From assembly GCF_022558445.1 (NCBI RefSeq), contig NZ_CP054699.1, positions 1,630,001-1,694,000 on the forward strand: 64,000 nucleotides of DNA. Direction: 5' to 3'. The notes beneath the pieces were generated by a model that saw only the letters and a list, made by a program, of their open reading frames with translations, did no database searches and was not told where the DNA came from. Shown piece after piece: positions 33,451 to 43,016 of this stretch. Source of the stretch: Candidatus Contubernalis alkalaceticus. Lineage in GTDB: Bacteria; Bacillota; Dethiobacteria; SKNC01. How positions within the stretch are numbered: position 1 is the first letter of the stretch; every line of letters starts with the position of its first letter. Position numbers and translations under genes: made by a program.

Positions 33451-34209
33451 TTACCACCCCTTCTCTGTAAGATACCGGAATATCTCTTTTTCTCTTTGTT
33501 CACTGTCGTTCTTGCTGTATTTCTCTAACTTCAGGTCTCCACCGATTTTACCGTCTTTGATAAAAAGTATTCTATCTGCCCTGCAGGCTGCCTTAATATC
33601 ATGGGTTACCATAACAATAGTCTGTCCTTCTGTGTTGATATCGGTGAGGATATCCAGCACATTTTGGCTTTGCTGAGAATTGAGGCTTCCTGTAGGCTCA
33701 TCGGCAAAAAGCACCGTAGGCGAGTTAATCAACCCCCTGGCTATGGCGGCCCTCTGCTGCTGTCCCCCCGAAACCTGAGAAGGCAGCCTTTGAGCTTCCT
33801 GTTCCAAACCCATCACGGCCAGAAGCTCTTTTGTTTTTTCGTTTACCTGTTTCCGGTTGCTGGAAACCAGGTACCCGGAAATAGCTATATTTTCAAAAAG
33901 CGTTAGATTGGGGACCAGGTTGATGGCCTGGAAAATAAAGCCTATACTTTTACGTCTGAATTCTGCCGTTTTCTTTTCATCCATCAAATCCACCCGGGAT
34001 CCCTGGAAGCTTACTTCACCGGCGGTTACGGAATCGATACCGCTCAGGAGATACAAGAGTGTGGATTTGCCGGACCCGGAACTTCCCATGATCACCGTAA
34101 AATCCTGCCGGTATATTTCCAGGTTGATATTCCGTATAGCATGGAATTGAATCCCGTCACTAACGTAGGTTTTACACAAATCTTTTGTACTGAGAATGAC
34201 ATTTTGCAT
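33451..34209 (-). CDS. MacB/LolD-type ABC transporter ATP-binding protein
   Basis: 252 residues. Walker A GSSGSGKST at 42-50, Q-loop FQAINLVPNLTL, signature VSGGQQQRAAIARGL, Walker B VLFADEPTGSLN, H-loop MVTHD. The SGKST and DEPTGSL forms are typical of the LolD/MacB/BceA group. It directly precedes the FtsX-type permease. A gap of about 330 bases separates it from the histidine kinase gene; that gap holds the kinase terminator and presumably its own promoter. Confidence 0.9.
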   Translation of the reverse strand: MQNVILSTKDLCKTYVSDGIQFHAIRNINLEIYRQDFTVIMGSSGSGKSTLLYLLSGIDSVTAGEVSFQGSRVDLMDEKKTAEFRRKSIGFIFQAINLVPNLTLFENIAISGYLVSSNRKQVNEKTKELLAVMGLEQEAQRLPSQVSGGQQQRAAIARGLINSPTVLFADEPTGSLNSQQSQNVLDILTDINTEGQTIVMVTHDIKAACRADRILFIKDGKIGGDLKLEKYSKNDSEQREKEIFRYLTEKGW

Positions 34210-34496
34210 AAACTATTCCTCCCTCTTGTGGTTATTTTACCTGCTAATTATGGTCACTACAGCCGAATTATTAAAAGGCGGATTCATACCGACAGCCTGT
34301 GAAATACGGCAGTATTGGTTTTAATACGGTACGGCGGATATGTTGAATCAGCTTAAGTCATTTTTCGTGGTTACCTGTTGTGACTCTACTATCATGTTAA
34401 ACGGAAAATCTTTTTAAGCCCTTATAAACTTATTAAGAATTTATTAACTCACGTCTTGTTATCAGAGAAGTGATAGTTTTTAAATAGCATCAGAAA

Positions 34497-34519
34497 AAGC
34501 CGGAATTTCAATCCGGCTT
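34497..34519 (-). terminator. Terminator after the histidine kinase gene
   Basis: AAGCCGGA and TCCGGCTT form an 8-bp stem with a 7-base loop; on the minus strand it is followed by TTTTTC. It lies 20 bases after the kinase stop. The rest of 34210-34539 is AT-rich with no gene seen. Confidence 0.7.
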
Positions 34520-34539
34520 CAAGGAATTATACAAAGGAA

Positions 34540-35964
34540 TTATACTTTTGACAGGGTAAAGCAGAAGGTGCTTCCTTCGTTCAGCCTGCTTTCAACCCAG
34601 ATACTTCCCCCATGCTGTTCAATGATGTACTTACAGATGGAAAGCCCCAACCCGGAACCTTCAAAGTCCCTGTTTCGGAACTTTTGGCCCCGGTAGAAAC
34701 TGTCAAATATATGGGGCAGATCCTCTTGAGAAACGCCAAAACCGGTATCTTTAATAGAGATTTTAATAAATTCCTCTTGATTTTCAGCAGTGAAGGTAAT
34801 ATTTCCCCCTTCGGAGGTGTATTTATTGGCATTCTGTACTAAATTTATAATTACCTGTTCTATCCGGGATTCATCAACATTTATCAACACATCGGGAATT
34901 TCCCCTTCTATGCAAAAAGAGACGGGGCTGTTATCAAACTGCACTATAATGGGTTCAAGAATATCCTCTAAAAATTTTTTACTGTATAGTTCCTGTTTAT
35001 TAATGCGCAGCTGGCCTAGTTCCTGGAGGGAATGCTGGAACAGGTCATCGATCAGGCTTACCAGGCTGTCGGTTTTTTTATCTATTACCGACAGGTACTT
35101 GTCCACCATGGAGGGGTCTTTTGCCACCCCTTTTTTCAGGCCTTCCACGTATGCTTTTATGGAAGCAATGGGCGTTCTCAAGTCATGAGATATTTTTGTG
35201 ACCAATTCCCTGCGGGATTTTTCATACCGGGATTGTCTTTCCAGGGAGTCCTTTAGTTCCAATCTCATAATATCAAAGGACCGGCAGAATTTTCCCAGTT
35301 CGTTGTCTTCCAAATAATTTATTTGGCCCTCAAGGTTTCCGCGGGAAATTTCATTAACGGCCGTGTTGAGCCTTTGGATAGGCAGGTGATAAAGCCTGTT
35401 AACCCTTCGATATAAAATAAGAGCGGCAAAAAATACTGCGGCCAGGAGTATAAAGACAGGAAGCAGCAGCAGGGCTTTCATGTGGAACTCACTTTGGTTT
35501 AAAACCAGGTGTTGAGGAAGCGTAAAAACAGCGCTGGCTTCCAGATGCCCTCCTACCACCAGGGGAAAAGCAAACCTGACCAGACCGTCTTCCAGGGTTG
35601 AAAAACTGGCATCGTAGTGAACCTGCGACTTGATGTCCAGGATAATATGACTGTCATAGGCCAGTTCATTCTCTGAGTCAAAAACCAGCCTTCCCCAGTT
35701 GTCGATGATTTCCAAACGGGCATTCATTTCATCTATATCAGAAAGAATCCGTGGGGCAAAAAGGTCAAAGTCCGAAACATTGTGGTAATTATTTTCCGCT
35801 TCATTCATTATGCCGTTGGTCAGCAGCCTTGCCTGGTTAAAAGTGTACATGCTGTTCTGGTTTACCAAAATATTGGATAATAAAAGGTAAGAGGCTGTTA
35901 ATACTATCAATGAAAAAAGCAAATAGATGGCTAATAGCCGCAGTGGTTTCTTCATGATTTCCAT
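34540..35964 (-). CDS. Sensor histidine kinase
   Basis: 474 residues: helix 1 (about 8-30), an extracytoplasmic sensor of about 130 residues, helix 2 (about 163-186), HAMP (YHLPIQRLNTAVNEISRGN), HisKA with KISHDLRTPIAS (His260), and HATPase with NLVQNANKYTSEG, KDTGFGVS and GSGLGLSICK. It autophosphorylates on His and passes the phosphate to the response regulator, whose gene ends 2 bases upstream. The GAAGAGG ribosome binding site lies within the end of that gene. It likely senses a cell-envelope signal and controls the ABC transporter downstream. Confidence 0.92.
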   Translation of the reverse strand: MEIMKKPLRLLAIYLLFSLIVLTASYLLLSNILVNQNSMYTFNQARLLTNGIMNEAENNYHNVSDFDLFAPRILSDIDEMNARLEIIDNWGRLVFDSENELAYDSHIILDIKSQVHYDASFSTLEDGLVRFAFPLVVGGHLEASAVFTLPQHLVLNQSEFHMKALLLLPVFILLAAVFFAALILYRRVNRLYHLPIQRLNTAVNEISRGNLEGQINYLEDNELGKFCRSFDIMRLELKDSLERQSRYEKSRRELVTKISHDLRTPIASIKAYVEGLKKGVAKDPSMVDKYLSVIDKKTDSLVSLIDDLFQHSLQELGQLRINKQELYSKKFLEDILEPIIVQFDNSPVSFCIEGEIPDVLINVDESRIEQVIINLVQNANKYTSEGGNITFTAENQEEFIKISIKDTGFGVSQEDLPHIFDSFYRGQKFRNRDFEGSGLGLSICKYIIEQHGGSIWVESRLNEGSTFCFTLSKV

Positions 35965-35966
35965 GT

Positions 35967-36671
35967 CTATTCCTCTTCATCAAAGTCGAATTTGTAGCCA
36001 ACGCCCCAAACAGTCTTTATGTATTTTGGCCTGGAGGGGTCTTCCTCTATCTTTTCACGGATTTTTCGGATATGCACTGTGATGGTATTGATATCGCCAA
36101 ACTCATCATAACCCCAAATCTGGTTGTAAAGCTGTTCCCGGTTGAAAACCTGTTTGGGATGTTGTGCCAGGTAATTAAGTAGTTCAAATTCCTTGGCGGC
36201 CAGCTCTACTTTTGAGTTCTTTACGTGCACTGAATAAGAACTGCTGTTAATGATGAGATTGCCAATCTTATGCAGTGGGGAATCCTTGTAGACATTAGAA
36301 AGATGCATAAACCTTCTTAACTGGGCCTTAACTCTGGCTACCACCTCTGTGGGGCTGAAGGGCTTGGTAATGTAATCGTCTGCGCCCAATCCCAGGCCCA
36401 GAATTTTATCGATATCCGTACTTTTAGAGCTGAGCATGAGAATAGGTATGTTGGATTTGGAGCGGATAATCCTGCAGACCTCCATCCCGTCAATATTCGG
36501 CATCATGATATCCAGAATTACCAGTTGAGGTTGAAATTTATGAAATTGTTCCAGGGCCTCCTCTCCATTGAAGGCCAGGCAGGTTTTAAAACCCTCTTGA
36601 TTCAGGTAATCTCGGAGGATTTCTGCCAGTTCAACTTCATCATCCACAATCAAGATTTTTTCATTGCTCAT
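35967..36671 (-). CDS. OmpR family response regulator
   Basis: Start chosen at ATG 36671 behind GGGAGTGAG; an upstream ATG at 36692 would add seven residues of unusual composition. 234 residues: receiver domain with the acidic pair D10-D11, phosphoacceptor Asp54 (VILDIMMP) and KPFSPTE; then a winged helix (KEFELLNYLAQHPKQVFNRE, INTITVHIRKIREKIEEDPS, VWGVGYKF). Partner of the kinase encoded directly downstream. The probable target is the ABC transporter operon. Confidence 0.92.
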   Translation of the reverse strand: MSNEKILIVDDEVELAEILRDYLNQEGFKTCLAFNGEEALEQFHKFQPQLVILDIMMPNIDGMEVCRIIRSKSNIPILMLSSKSTDIDKILGLGLGADDYITKPFSPTEVVARVKAQLRRFMHLSNVYKDSPLHKIGNLIINSSSYSVHVKNSKVELAAKEFELLNYLAQHPKQVFNREQLYNQIWGYDEFGDINTITVHIRKIREKIEEDPSRPKYIKTVWGVGYKFDFDEEE

Positions 36672-36749
36672 ACTTACTCTCACTCCCGGCACATTATGTC
36701 CACCTCTTACATTATAACACTATACATTCGTGTCAGAAAACCATGGAAA

Positions 36750-37016
36750 TATTTTGTACACAAAAAAGTACAGCCGACTCCATATGTAACAGATATTGAA
36801 CAGTATTTTATCACAAGGAAAAATGCGCTGGATTATCAGTACGGTGGGAAGAAGGTTTCCTATGAGGAGTTTATGGAGATTTCTGAGAAAAGTACACTGA
36901 GAATGGAATTTATTAACGGCGAGATTTATTTACTGGCCCGGTACGGTCTTCTGCTAACTATCGGATTTAAATTTTCAGGATTATTAAGTATAGCGATTAA
37001 AGAGATAAACTCTTAA
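36750..37016 (+). pseudogene. Uma2 family (DUF820) protein, N-terminal remnant
   Basis: The plus frame reads YQYGGKKVSYEEFMEISEKS, then RMEFINGEIYLLA, the typical beginning of Uma2 restriction-endonuclease-fold proteins (V-Y-EFM-IS---R-E-I-GEIY). After LLA the sequence leaves the family (no SPS--HQ motif) and the frame ends at TAA 37014-37016. The catalytic core is absent. Ten codons of the same beginning (YGGKKVSYNE) recur at 46470-46500 and partly at 51559-51575. Confidence 0.55.
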
Positions 37017-37096
37017 AATAAAGGATTAATTGATTTAAAATTTCAGTAAGAGAGGTATTACCAGGGAGACCTTTGATAAGTTATGCTCTCCGGTAG

Positions 37097-38302
37097 TTAG
37101 TTTTCCTTATAGATTTCTCTGATACGATTTACGACAGATTCTTTTTGTACTTGCTTTTCCATCTTCTTTTTTATCTCTAATAATTCTTCTGAATACAATT
37201 CTTTTTTTAAAGCACTTTCAAGTCGATTAATGATAGCTCGTTCATTTAAATTCTTAATATGAATAGGCTTTGAAGCTATTCCCATCTGATAGAGCCTTTT
37301 AGCCCAATCAAATTGATCAACTAAATGCGGAACTGGAATGGTTGGAACACCTGCCCTTAAAGTTGAACATGTTGTCCCTAAACCACAATGATGTGCAATC
37401 AGGTCAACTTTTGGCAACAGAAAATGAAAAGGGTACTCTTCCATCTGGATGAAGCAACCTTCATTTGCTGCCCTGTCAATTTCCGGCGACTTTATTTCTG
37501 TTCCTACCCATATCGTGTCAAAACCAAATCTTCTCCCAGCATTTACAAATTGCATTGCTATAGATGACAGATTATTGTTTGCCCATGTAATCGAGCCAAA
37601 GCTGACTAATAACTTTTTGGTATTTCTATGTAAAAAAGCGTCCAATTCCTCTGACAAAATGGGTGAATCATAATCAGGAAACCAATAATCAGATTGAAAT
37701 ACAGAAGCCTCAAAATCATGCACTGGTGTTAGCAAAGTTGGAATAGGAAGTAAAAAAGGTTTAGCATAAAAATTATCCATTGATATGGATGCACCACCAA
37801 ACTGAGTACGAAACTCATTATAAGGTTTGAAAATCAATTGTTTTAAAAAAATAGCTCCAATCAAATTCTTAAGGGAATTCGAAAGCTTATTTTGAGTAAG
37901 TCTTGCCAAGCTAGGATTAAGACCTGCTCGGATGAATTTTTTATTGTGCAGATCTGCCTCAAGTTCACCAAACCATCCATGTCCAATAACGACATCATAA
38001 TCAGGGACAATTTTGTTGATTTTGTAATGTGCCTTCTCCATACCATCAAACATAAGGGATATACCTTTTTTTACAGCGCTCAACCCCTGATTCTCAAGAA
38101 GCTTCGCAACAGAATCGTTTTTATCTTCACTATTATCATTGTCTATAGAAAAAAAATCTATTTTCTGGGATTGAACACGTTTTTTATGTATGTCGTTTGT
38201 GACAAGAGTTACAGGAATACTATCCTTAATTAGTGCTTGAGCTAACCCAACATAAGGTTCAATATCACCTCTTGTTCCAATTGTAAGTATTAGTACTCTC
38301 AT
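37097..38302 (-). CDS. GT1 family glycosyltransferase (MGT/UGT type)
   Basis: 401 residues. The N-terminal Rossmann domain starts MRVLILTIGTRGDIEPYVGL, as in macrolide, sterol and lipid glycosyltransferases. The C-terminal donor domain carries LLVSFGSITWAN and the UGT motif HHCGLGTTCSTLRAGVPTIP, then DQFDWAKRL. It transfers a sugar from a nucleotide donor onto a small lipophilic acceptor, often inactivating antibiotics or making glycolipids. GAGGAGG precedes the ATG. It is the second gene of an operon with a TetR regulator (17-base gap). Confidence 0.88.
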   Translation of the reverse strand: MRVLILTIGTRGDIEPYVGLAQALIKDSIPVTLVTNDIHKKRVQSQKIDFFSIDNDNSEDKNDSVAKLLENQGLSAVKKGISLMFDGMEKAHYKINKIVPDYDVVIGHGWFGELEADLHNKKFIRAGLNPSLARLTQNKLSNSLKNLIGAIFLKQLIFKPYNEFRTQFGGASISMDNFYAKPFLLPIPTLLTPVHDFEASVFQSDYWFPDYDSPILSEELDAFLHRNTKKLLVSFGSITWANNNLSSIAMQFVNAGRRFGFDTIWVGTEIKSPEIDRAANEGCFIQMEEYPFHFLLPKVDLIAHHCGLGTTCSTLRAGVPTIPVPHLVDQFDWAKRLYQMGIASKPIHIKNLNERAIINRLESALKKELYSEELLEIKKKMEKQVQKESVVNRIREIYKEN

Positions 38303-38319
38303 CTACTAACCTCCTCATA

Positions 38320-38940
38320 TCACTTATAGAATAAATCTCTAAAAAACTGAAAGTATTCATTGAGATGATGTTCAATATCCTGATCTGTGTCCAAAGTACT
38401 ACTTTGGGTATCCCGAAATCGGTCAGTTAAAAGTCCGATTACTGTATATCGAATAATTGCTATCATCTTATCAATATCTACATCATCTTTGATCATATTT
38501 TTATCGATTCCCTGATTATACAGCTTTTTGCTGATATCTTGACTGATATCATCCGCATATTTTGTTATTGTCGCGTTGGAAAGCTTTAATAAATGTTTTT
38601 GATAGAATTCAAAGATGTATGGATACTCCTTCGTGGCGTGCAATATTGATAATGAAATTTCCCGTTCCCTATTGATTATATCGCCATCATTCCAATCAAT
38701 ACTGTTTTTTATATCGTGAATAATTACTTTAATTGAATAGTAGACCAAAAAATCAAATACCTCTTGTTTATCCTTAAAATAATGATATAAAAGTCCTCTA
38801 GATATACCCGCTCGTTTAACAATCATATTGGTTGAGGCTTTATCAATCTCATTTCTGCTATACACCTCAAATCCGGCTTTGATGATTCGCTTCACTTTTT
38901 CATTTTCAGTATCAATATGTTTAAAATTTATATTATTCAT
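38320..38940 (-). CDS. TetR family regulator of the glycosyltransferase operon
   Basis: Start chosen at ATG 38940, with AAGGAG 7 bases upstream; earlier in-frame starts lie inside the operator. 206 residues: HTH with KRIIKAGFEVYSRNEIDKAS, VKRAGISRGLLYHYFKDKQE, and a helical ligand-binding domain (MIAIIRYTVIGLLTDRFRDT). The promoter lies within a perfect 19-bp inverted repeat, so the gene is almost certainly autorepressed together with the glycosyltransferase until a ligand binds. Confidence 0.88.
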   Translation of the reverse strand: MNNINFKHIDTENEKVKRIIKAGFEVYSRNEIDKASTNMIVKRAGISRGLLYHYFKDKQEVFDFLVYYSIKVIIHDIKNSIDWNDGDIINREREISLSILHATKEYPYIFEFYQKHLLKLSNATITKYADDISQDISKKLYNQGIDKNMIKDDVDIDKMIAIIRYTVIGLLTDRFRDTQSSTLDTDQDIEHHLNEYFQFFRDLFYK

Positions 38941-38957
38941 TTGTAACTCCTTATCTC

Positions 38958-39022
38958 TTACCATTGACAACTTCTGTCTATACCATTATTATAAAGATAC
39001 CGTCAGAAGTTGTCAATGGTAA
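38958..39022 (-). promoter_or_regulatory. Promoter inside a perfect 19-bp inverted repeat (TetR operator)
   Basis: TTACCATTGACAACTTCTG at 38958-38976 is repeated as its exact complement at 39004-39022, 27 bases apart. On the minus strand the upstream arm contains TTGACA (39011-39016), followed after 17 bases by TATAAT (38988-38993), both consensus. The second arm covers the region just after the expected start of transcription. Two operator copies at the -35 and at the start would allow cooperative repression. Confidence 0.85.
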
Positions 39023-39261
39023 TTCAGTATTTTTTTCCTTGAACCCGTCGCGCTTTTTCTTCTCCTAAAAGTCAAACAGTTTCCCGGCATTCACCGCTTC
39101 AGAATCCGGCATTTGCTGCAAGAGCTCAGATATTCGTAAACAAAAGAAAACAAGCGTCCCCCCTAATTATTGGTAATCGCTTGGGTTTGTTACTGCTATT
39201 AAAATGGTTTCAGAAAGCGTGGAAAATAGTGGAATGCATGAGGATATTCTTGTTTATGGGA

Positions 39262-39573
39262 TTATTTCTTTTTAGCCATTTCGCTCCATATGGATGCCAC
39301 AATCACGTAGATAACCAAAAAGATTGCAAATATAATCGTCACCTTCGGCATCCATGATAAATTGAATAATTCCCCGATCAATATTGAAAAGAACATAATA
39401 GCTATACCTAAATAAACTGTTGCAACAAATAGATATTCAGTCTTTGTTTTCATTTTCTTCCGTTCTTCTGGATTTACTAAAAAATACATTGTTGTTAATA
39501 ATGGACCTTTCTGTTGAAAAGCAAAAATTGAATACACCAAACAGACAAAGCCAATGATTGCAACTACTATCAT
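39262..39573 (-). CDS. Small DUF3784-like membrane protein
   Basis: 103 residues with three hydrophobic helices; the loop after helix 1 (KGPLLTTMYFLVNPEERKKM) resembles the DUF3784 pattern (GK--LL-GY----EE---). The related protein at 47248-47556 fits that family better. The gap 39023-39261 has no gene. The ribosome binding site (GGAGC) is modest. Confidence 0.55.
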   Translation of the reverse strand: MIVVAIIGFVCLVYSIFAFQQKGPLLTTMYFLVNPEERKKMKTKTEYLFVATVYLGIAIMFFSILIGELFNLSWMPKVTIIFAIFLVIYVIVASIWSEMAKKK

Positions 39574-39800
39574 TTGATATAGCTCCTATCTTTAATTTTA
39601 ACGTATCTTAGTTTACGCTACTGACAACCAAAAAAAAAGTTATCAAAATCCTTCACATTTCATTTTACCACCTTTCCCATTGGCCCCGTGTTTACGTGAT
39701 TGGCTGCAGGAAATTATATTCGATGTATATCATTGAAATTATTATACATCATTCCCTTCGTCTAAACAATTAATACCCACAGTTTTTTGCTTGAGCCCCA

Positions 39801-41429
39801 TTAGACAGTACTGCCCTTTAGTTTATTAACCTCTTCTTCAATTCTTTTCTTATTTATCCGTTGAAAAAGTATTTCCACCTGATTGACCGGCTGCAGTGGA
39901 GAAACTGCCGTATACTGCCAGGTATTTTCAGGGATACTCAGAAACTCCCTTATCTTTTTGGAGCTAAAAGGGATGAAGGGAGACAGCAGATTAGATAAAT
40001 TGGCAATAATCTGAACGCAGGTGTAAATAGTGTCCGCACAATCTGATGGATTCTGCTTTATTGTAACCCACGGCTGGCGCTCATCAAAATATTTATTTGA
40101 TTTCCTTATGAATTGAAAGATCTGCTCTAACGCACCCTTGAACTCCCCCGATTCAATTTTGTTTCCTGTCTGTCTGTACAGTACATCAATCTGGCTGTGT
40201 ATTTCTTTATTGACAGTTCCTTCAGGAACCTTTCCTTCAAAAGATTTATGAATAAAGACCAGGCTCCTGTTGACCAGGTTTCCAAATGCCCCTAACAATT
40301 CCCCGTTATGGCTGTAAATAAACTCCCGCCATGAAAAATCAGAATCGCGTTTTTCTGGCCCGTTTATAGTAAGGTAGTAACGAATCGAGTCAGGATGATA
40401 ATTCTGTAAGATATATGGGACCCAGACTGCCCAATTACTGCTGGTTGATAATTTTCTTCCTTCAATAGTCAGATATTCACTAGAAATTATCTGGTCAGGA
40501 ACATGCAGATCATCATACCCCTTGAGTAAGGCAGGTAATATTAACGTGTGAAAAGGAATATTGTCTTTACCATGTACATAAAAGGCGGTCACATCTCCCC
40601 TCCAGTACGTTTCCCAAGGGACGCCCTTGAGTTCACACCATCTCCTGGCTGCAGTAAAATAGCCCCATACTGCTTCAATCCACACATAAATTTTCTTTCC
40701 TTCAAAGCCCTTCAGGGGCACATCAATCCCCCAGGTTAAGTCTCTAGTCACTGCACGGTCCTGTAACCCTTCCCTCAGGTACCGCTTTGTCAGCTGGAGG
40801 GCATTCTCTCTCCAGTCATCATGACTGTTCAGATATTCTTCCAGGTCCCGTTGAAATTTTGACAAAGCCAAATAAAAGTGCTCCGTATCTCTAACCGATG
40901 GTGAACTCCCGCACAGGCTGCATTTCTTATCTTTCAAATCTATGGGGTCCAGGATTGCGGAGCAGTTATCACACTGGTCTCCCCGGGCTTGGTTGAAGCA
41001 GTATGGGCATATGCCTTCCACAAATCGATCGGGTAAAAACTGCTCACAGGTTATACAATAAGTCTGCTTTATTGTTTTGGGGTAAATTAAGCCCTTTTCA
41101 AGCAGGGTTAAAAACAGTTGTTGAACCAGCCGGTGATGATATTCCTGGTCGGTGCGGGTATATAAATCATAAGAAAATCCCAGCTTTTGAAAGCATTCAA
41201 CAAATTCTTCATGGTAGCGGTCTGCGATTTCTTTTGGGGATACCTTTTCCTGCCTGGCCCGTATGGCTATAGGAGTGCCGTGGCAGTCACTTCCGGACAC
41301 ATACAATATGTTTTTGCCAGTTAGACGGTAATACCTGGCCAGAATGTCTCCCGGAAGCAGTGCGGCGATGTGTCCCAGATGAAGGGAACCATTTGCATAA
41401 GGCCAGGCTCCACCGATTAATATATTCAT
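39801..41429 (-). CDS. metG: Methionyl-tRNA synthetase
   Basis: Start chosen at ATG 41429, 6 bases after AGAGGTG; an in-frame GTG lies three codons earlier. 542 residues. HIGH motif as HLGH at 17-20, a double zinc-knuckle domain ([30 protein letters not shown]), the KMSKS-like KLSTSSNW, and a helical anticodon domain. The zinc-rich connective peptide and KLSTS place it with the MetRS type common in archaea, spirochaetes and some clostridia. There is no C-terminal tRNA-binding (EMAP) domain. It charges tRNA-Met. Transcription is controlled by the T-box leader upstream. Confidence 0.93.
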   Translation of the reverse strand: MNILIGGAWPYANGSLHLGHIAALLPGDILARYYRLTGKNILYVSGSDCHGTPIAIRARQEKVSPKEIADRYHEEFVECFQKLGFSYDLYTRTDQEYHHRLVQQLFLTLLEKGLIYPKTIKQTYCITCEQFLPDRFVEGICPYCFNQARGDQCDNCSAILDPIDLKDKKCSLCGSSPSVRDTEHFYLALSKFQRDLEEYLNSHDDWRENALQLTKRYLREGLQDRAVTRDLTWGIDVPLKGFEGKKIYVWIEAVWGYFTAARRWCELKGVPWETYWRGDVTAFYVHGKDNIPFHTLILPALLKGYDDLHVPDQIISSEYLTIEGRKLSTSSNWAVWVPYILQNYHPDSIRYYLTINGPEKRDSDFSWREFIYSHNGELLGAFGNLVNRSLVFIHKSFEGKVPEGTVNKEIHSQIDVLYRQTGNKIESGEFKGALEQIFQFIRKSNKYFDERQPWVTIKQNPSDCADTIYTCVQIIANLSNLLSPFIPFSSKKIREFLSIPENTWQYTAVSPLQPVNQVEILFQRINKKRIEEEVNKLKGSTV

Positions 41430-41461
41430 ACTATTCACCTCTCAAATATATTTTTGAACAA

Positions 41462-41765
41462 TAAAAAACTCTCGTCTCTTAGAAAAATCTAAGGGACGAG
41501 AGCAGATTCCCGTGTTACCACCCCATTTTACCAATACCTCACGGCATTGACCTCTTCGAGTACGACACATAAACAATGTGTTTATACTCTAGCACTATAA
41601 CGGGTGCGAGAGAGACCGGCACAGCCTACGCCCGTAAAAAGGGTTCGAAGTGCAACTCAGAGGCCATGTTCAAAAGAATACTCTTTACCCCATTTCAGCA
41701 GGCCGGGGCTCTCTGTAAAAGAAATCCTCTTCTTACTCTTCCTCTTCATCGTTTTTAAACATTAT
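41462..41765 (-). ncRNA. T-box riboswitch leader of metG (methionine specific)
   Basis: On the minus strand: stem I starts with GATGAAGAGGA and AGTA; the specifier region GAACATGGCC presents ATG at 41665-41667, the Met codon; the antiterminator has GGGTGGTAACACGGG (41509-41523), the core T-box, followed by a terminator with the stem CTCTCGTC and GACGAGAG at 41469-41502 and a run of T. Uncharged tRNA-Met would pair with ATG and with the T-box bulge to prevent termination. The bulge reads GGTAACACGG where GGTACCGCG is usual, a modest deviation. Confidence 0.9.
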
Positions 41766-41885
41766 TGATTTCTTTAGTATAGTATTGCTAAGTTATAATG
41801 TCAACATTTATCTGATTTTTTTATAATTGTACCTTCCAGTAACTTTTTTTGTTGTTTTTTTTAATTTATTCTTTTTTTAGAATAG

Positions 41886-42977
41886 TCAATTTTCAGGTTC
41901 ATGGCGAATTTTTTGGACGAGAATTTGCTGAAAAAGTTCAATTTCTTCAAAGATAGGGCTGTGGGCTGAATTTTCAAACCATATGAGTTCCTTGGAAGGG
42001 GCTTTTAAATGATGGTAGTATTCTTCCACTAGTTCAAAGGGTGCGATATAATCGTGCCTGCCTGTAATAAAGTAGACAGGAATCTCCACCTCAGTGACCT
42101 GTTCCATGAGGTTTACCGTTAACAGTTCATCCCATAGATAGTATACCGAGGACTGATTGCCCCGCTTAAGGTTAAAGAAATCTATGATGCTGTATTCCGG
42201 AGCAAAGAGGTTTAATGAGTCCGAAAACAGATTCTTATTATTGTGTACATTACCGCCGTAATATGAGAGCCATTTACGTTGAACCAGTAGTTTGTCCCAA
42301 AATGTATCGTCAAATTCATAAGGAGCAGCACCGGCTGCCCTCAGCTCTTCTACAGCCTTGTTATTATTGTCAGCGTAAGCTGACTCCAAAGTGTAGTGGT
42401 AGGATATGGCTTCCCCCTTTGCAGGATTGACTACCTGGGCAGTGCCAAAATAGGCATGGTATAGTTCAGGACGCTGGTAAACTGCTTTCATCCCGATAAT
42501 AGTGCCCCAGGAGTGGCCCATGAGATATATTTTGTCTGTTTCGAAACGTTCAATTAAAAGCAGGGTCAGCTGGTGTGTGTCTGAGACGAACTGGTCAATA
42601 GTAAAAGAATCTTCAGGGATACGGACAGAATATGATTTGCCGGCACCTCTCTGATCCCAGTTGACCAGTGTGAAATGCTCCTCCAACTCCCGGTGAAAAT
42701 GCCGCAAATTAGGCAGGGCAGAACCTCCAGGTCCACCGTGGAGGAAAAGAAGCACAGGATTTTGGGTATTAGTTCCTCGAATAGATATCCACTGTTCAAC
42801 CTCACCCAGGACGACTGGCTCCAGAGTTTCAATACCGTTGACGGTATCGATGGCAAAGGCCCTGCGAACCTGGTGTTTTTCATAAGATATATAAAGAAGG
42901 CCTGTTCCTATTAATATAACCGACAGGGTGGTAATGAAGATAATAATGTATTGAAGAATCTTCTTTGTTTTCTGCAT
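41886..42977 (-). CDS. Membrane-anchored alpha/beta hydrolase (proline iminopeptidase-like)
   Basis: 363 residues. One N-terminal membrane helix (about 8-29), then an alpha/beta hydrolase: oxyanion region LFLHGGPGGSALPN, WDQRGAGKS, nucleophile MGHSWGTIIG, acid ITGRHDYIAP, His in ENSAHSPIFEE. HGGPGG and DQRGAGKS are the hallmark of the prolyl aminopeptidase group. It would act outside the membrane as an anchored peptidase or esterase. GGGAGAA lies before the ATG. Downstream runs AT-rich DNA up to the metG leader. Confidence 0.85.
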   Translation of the reverse strand: MQKTKKILQYIIIFITTLSVILIGTGLLYISYEKHQVRRAFAIDTVNGIETLEPVVLGEVEQWISIRGTNTQNPVLLFLHGGPGGSALPNLRHFHRELEEHFTLVNWDQRGAGKSYSVRIPEDSFTIDQFVSDTHQLTLLLIERFETDKIYLMGHSWGTIIGMKAVYQRPELYHAYFGTAQVVNPAKGEAISYHYTLESAYADNNNKAVEELRAAGAAPYEFDDTFWDKLLVQRKWLSYYGGNVHNNKNLFSDSLNLFAPEYSIIDFFNLKRGNQSSVYYLWDELLTVNLMEQVTEVEIPVYFITGRHDYIAPFELVEEYYHHLKAPSKELIWFENSAHSPIFEEIELFQQILVQKIRHEPEN

Positions 42978-43016
42978 TGTTTAGTTCTCCCTGTTCTCAG
43001 AATTAAATGTTAACAA

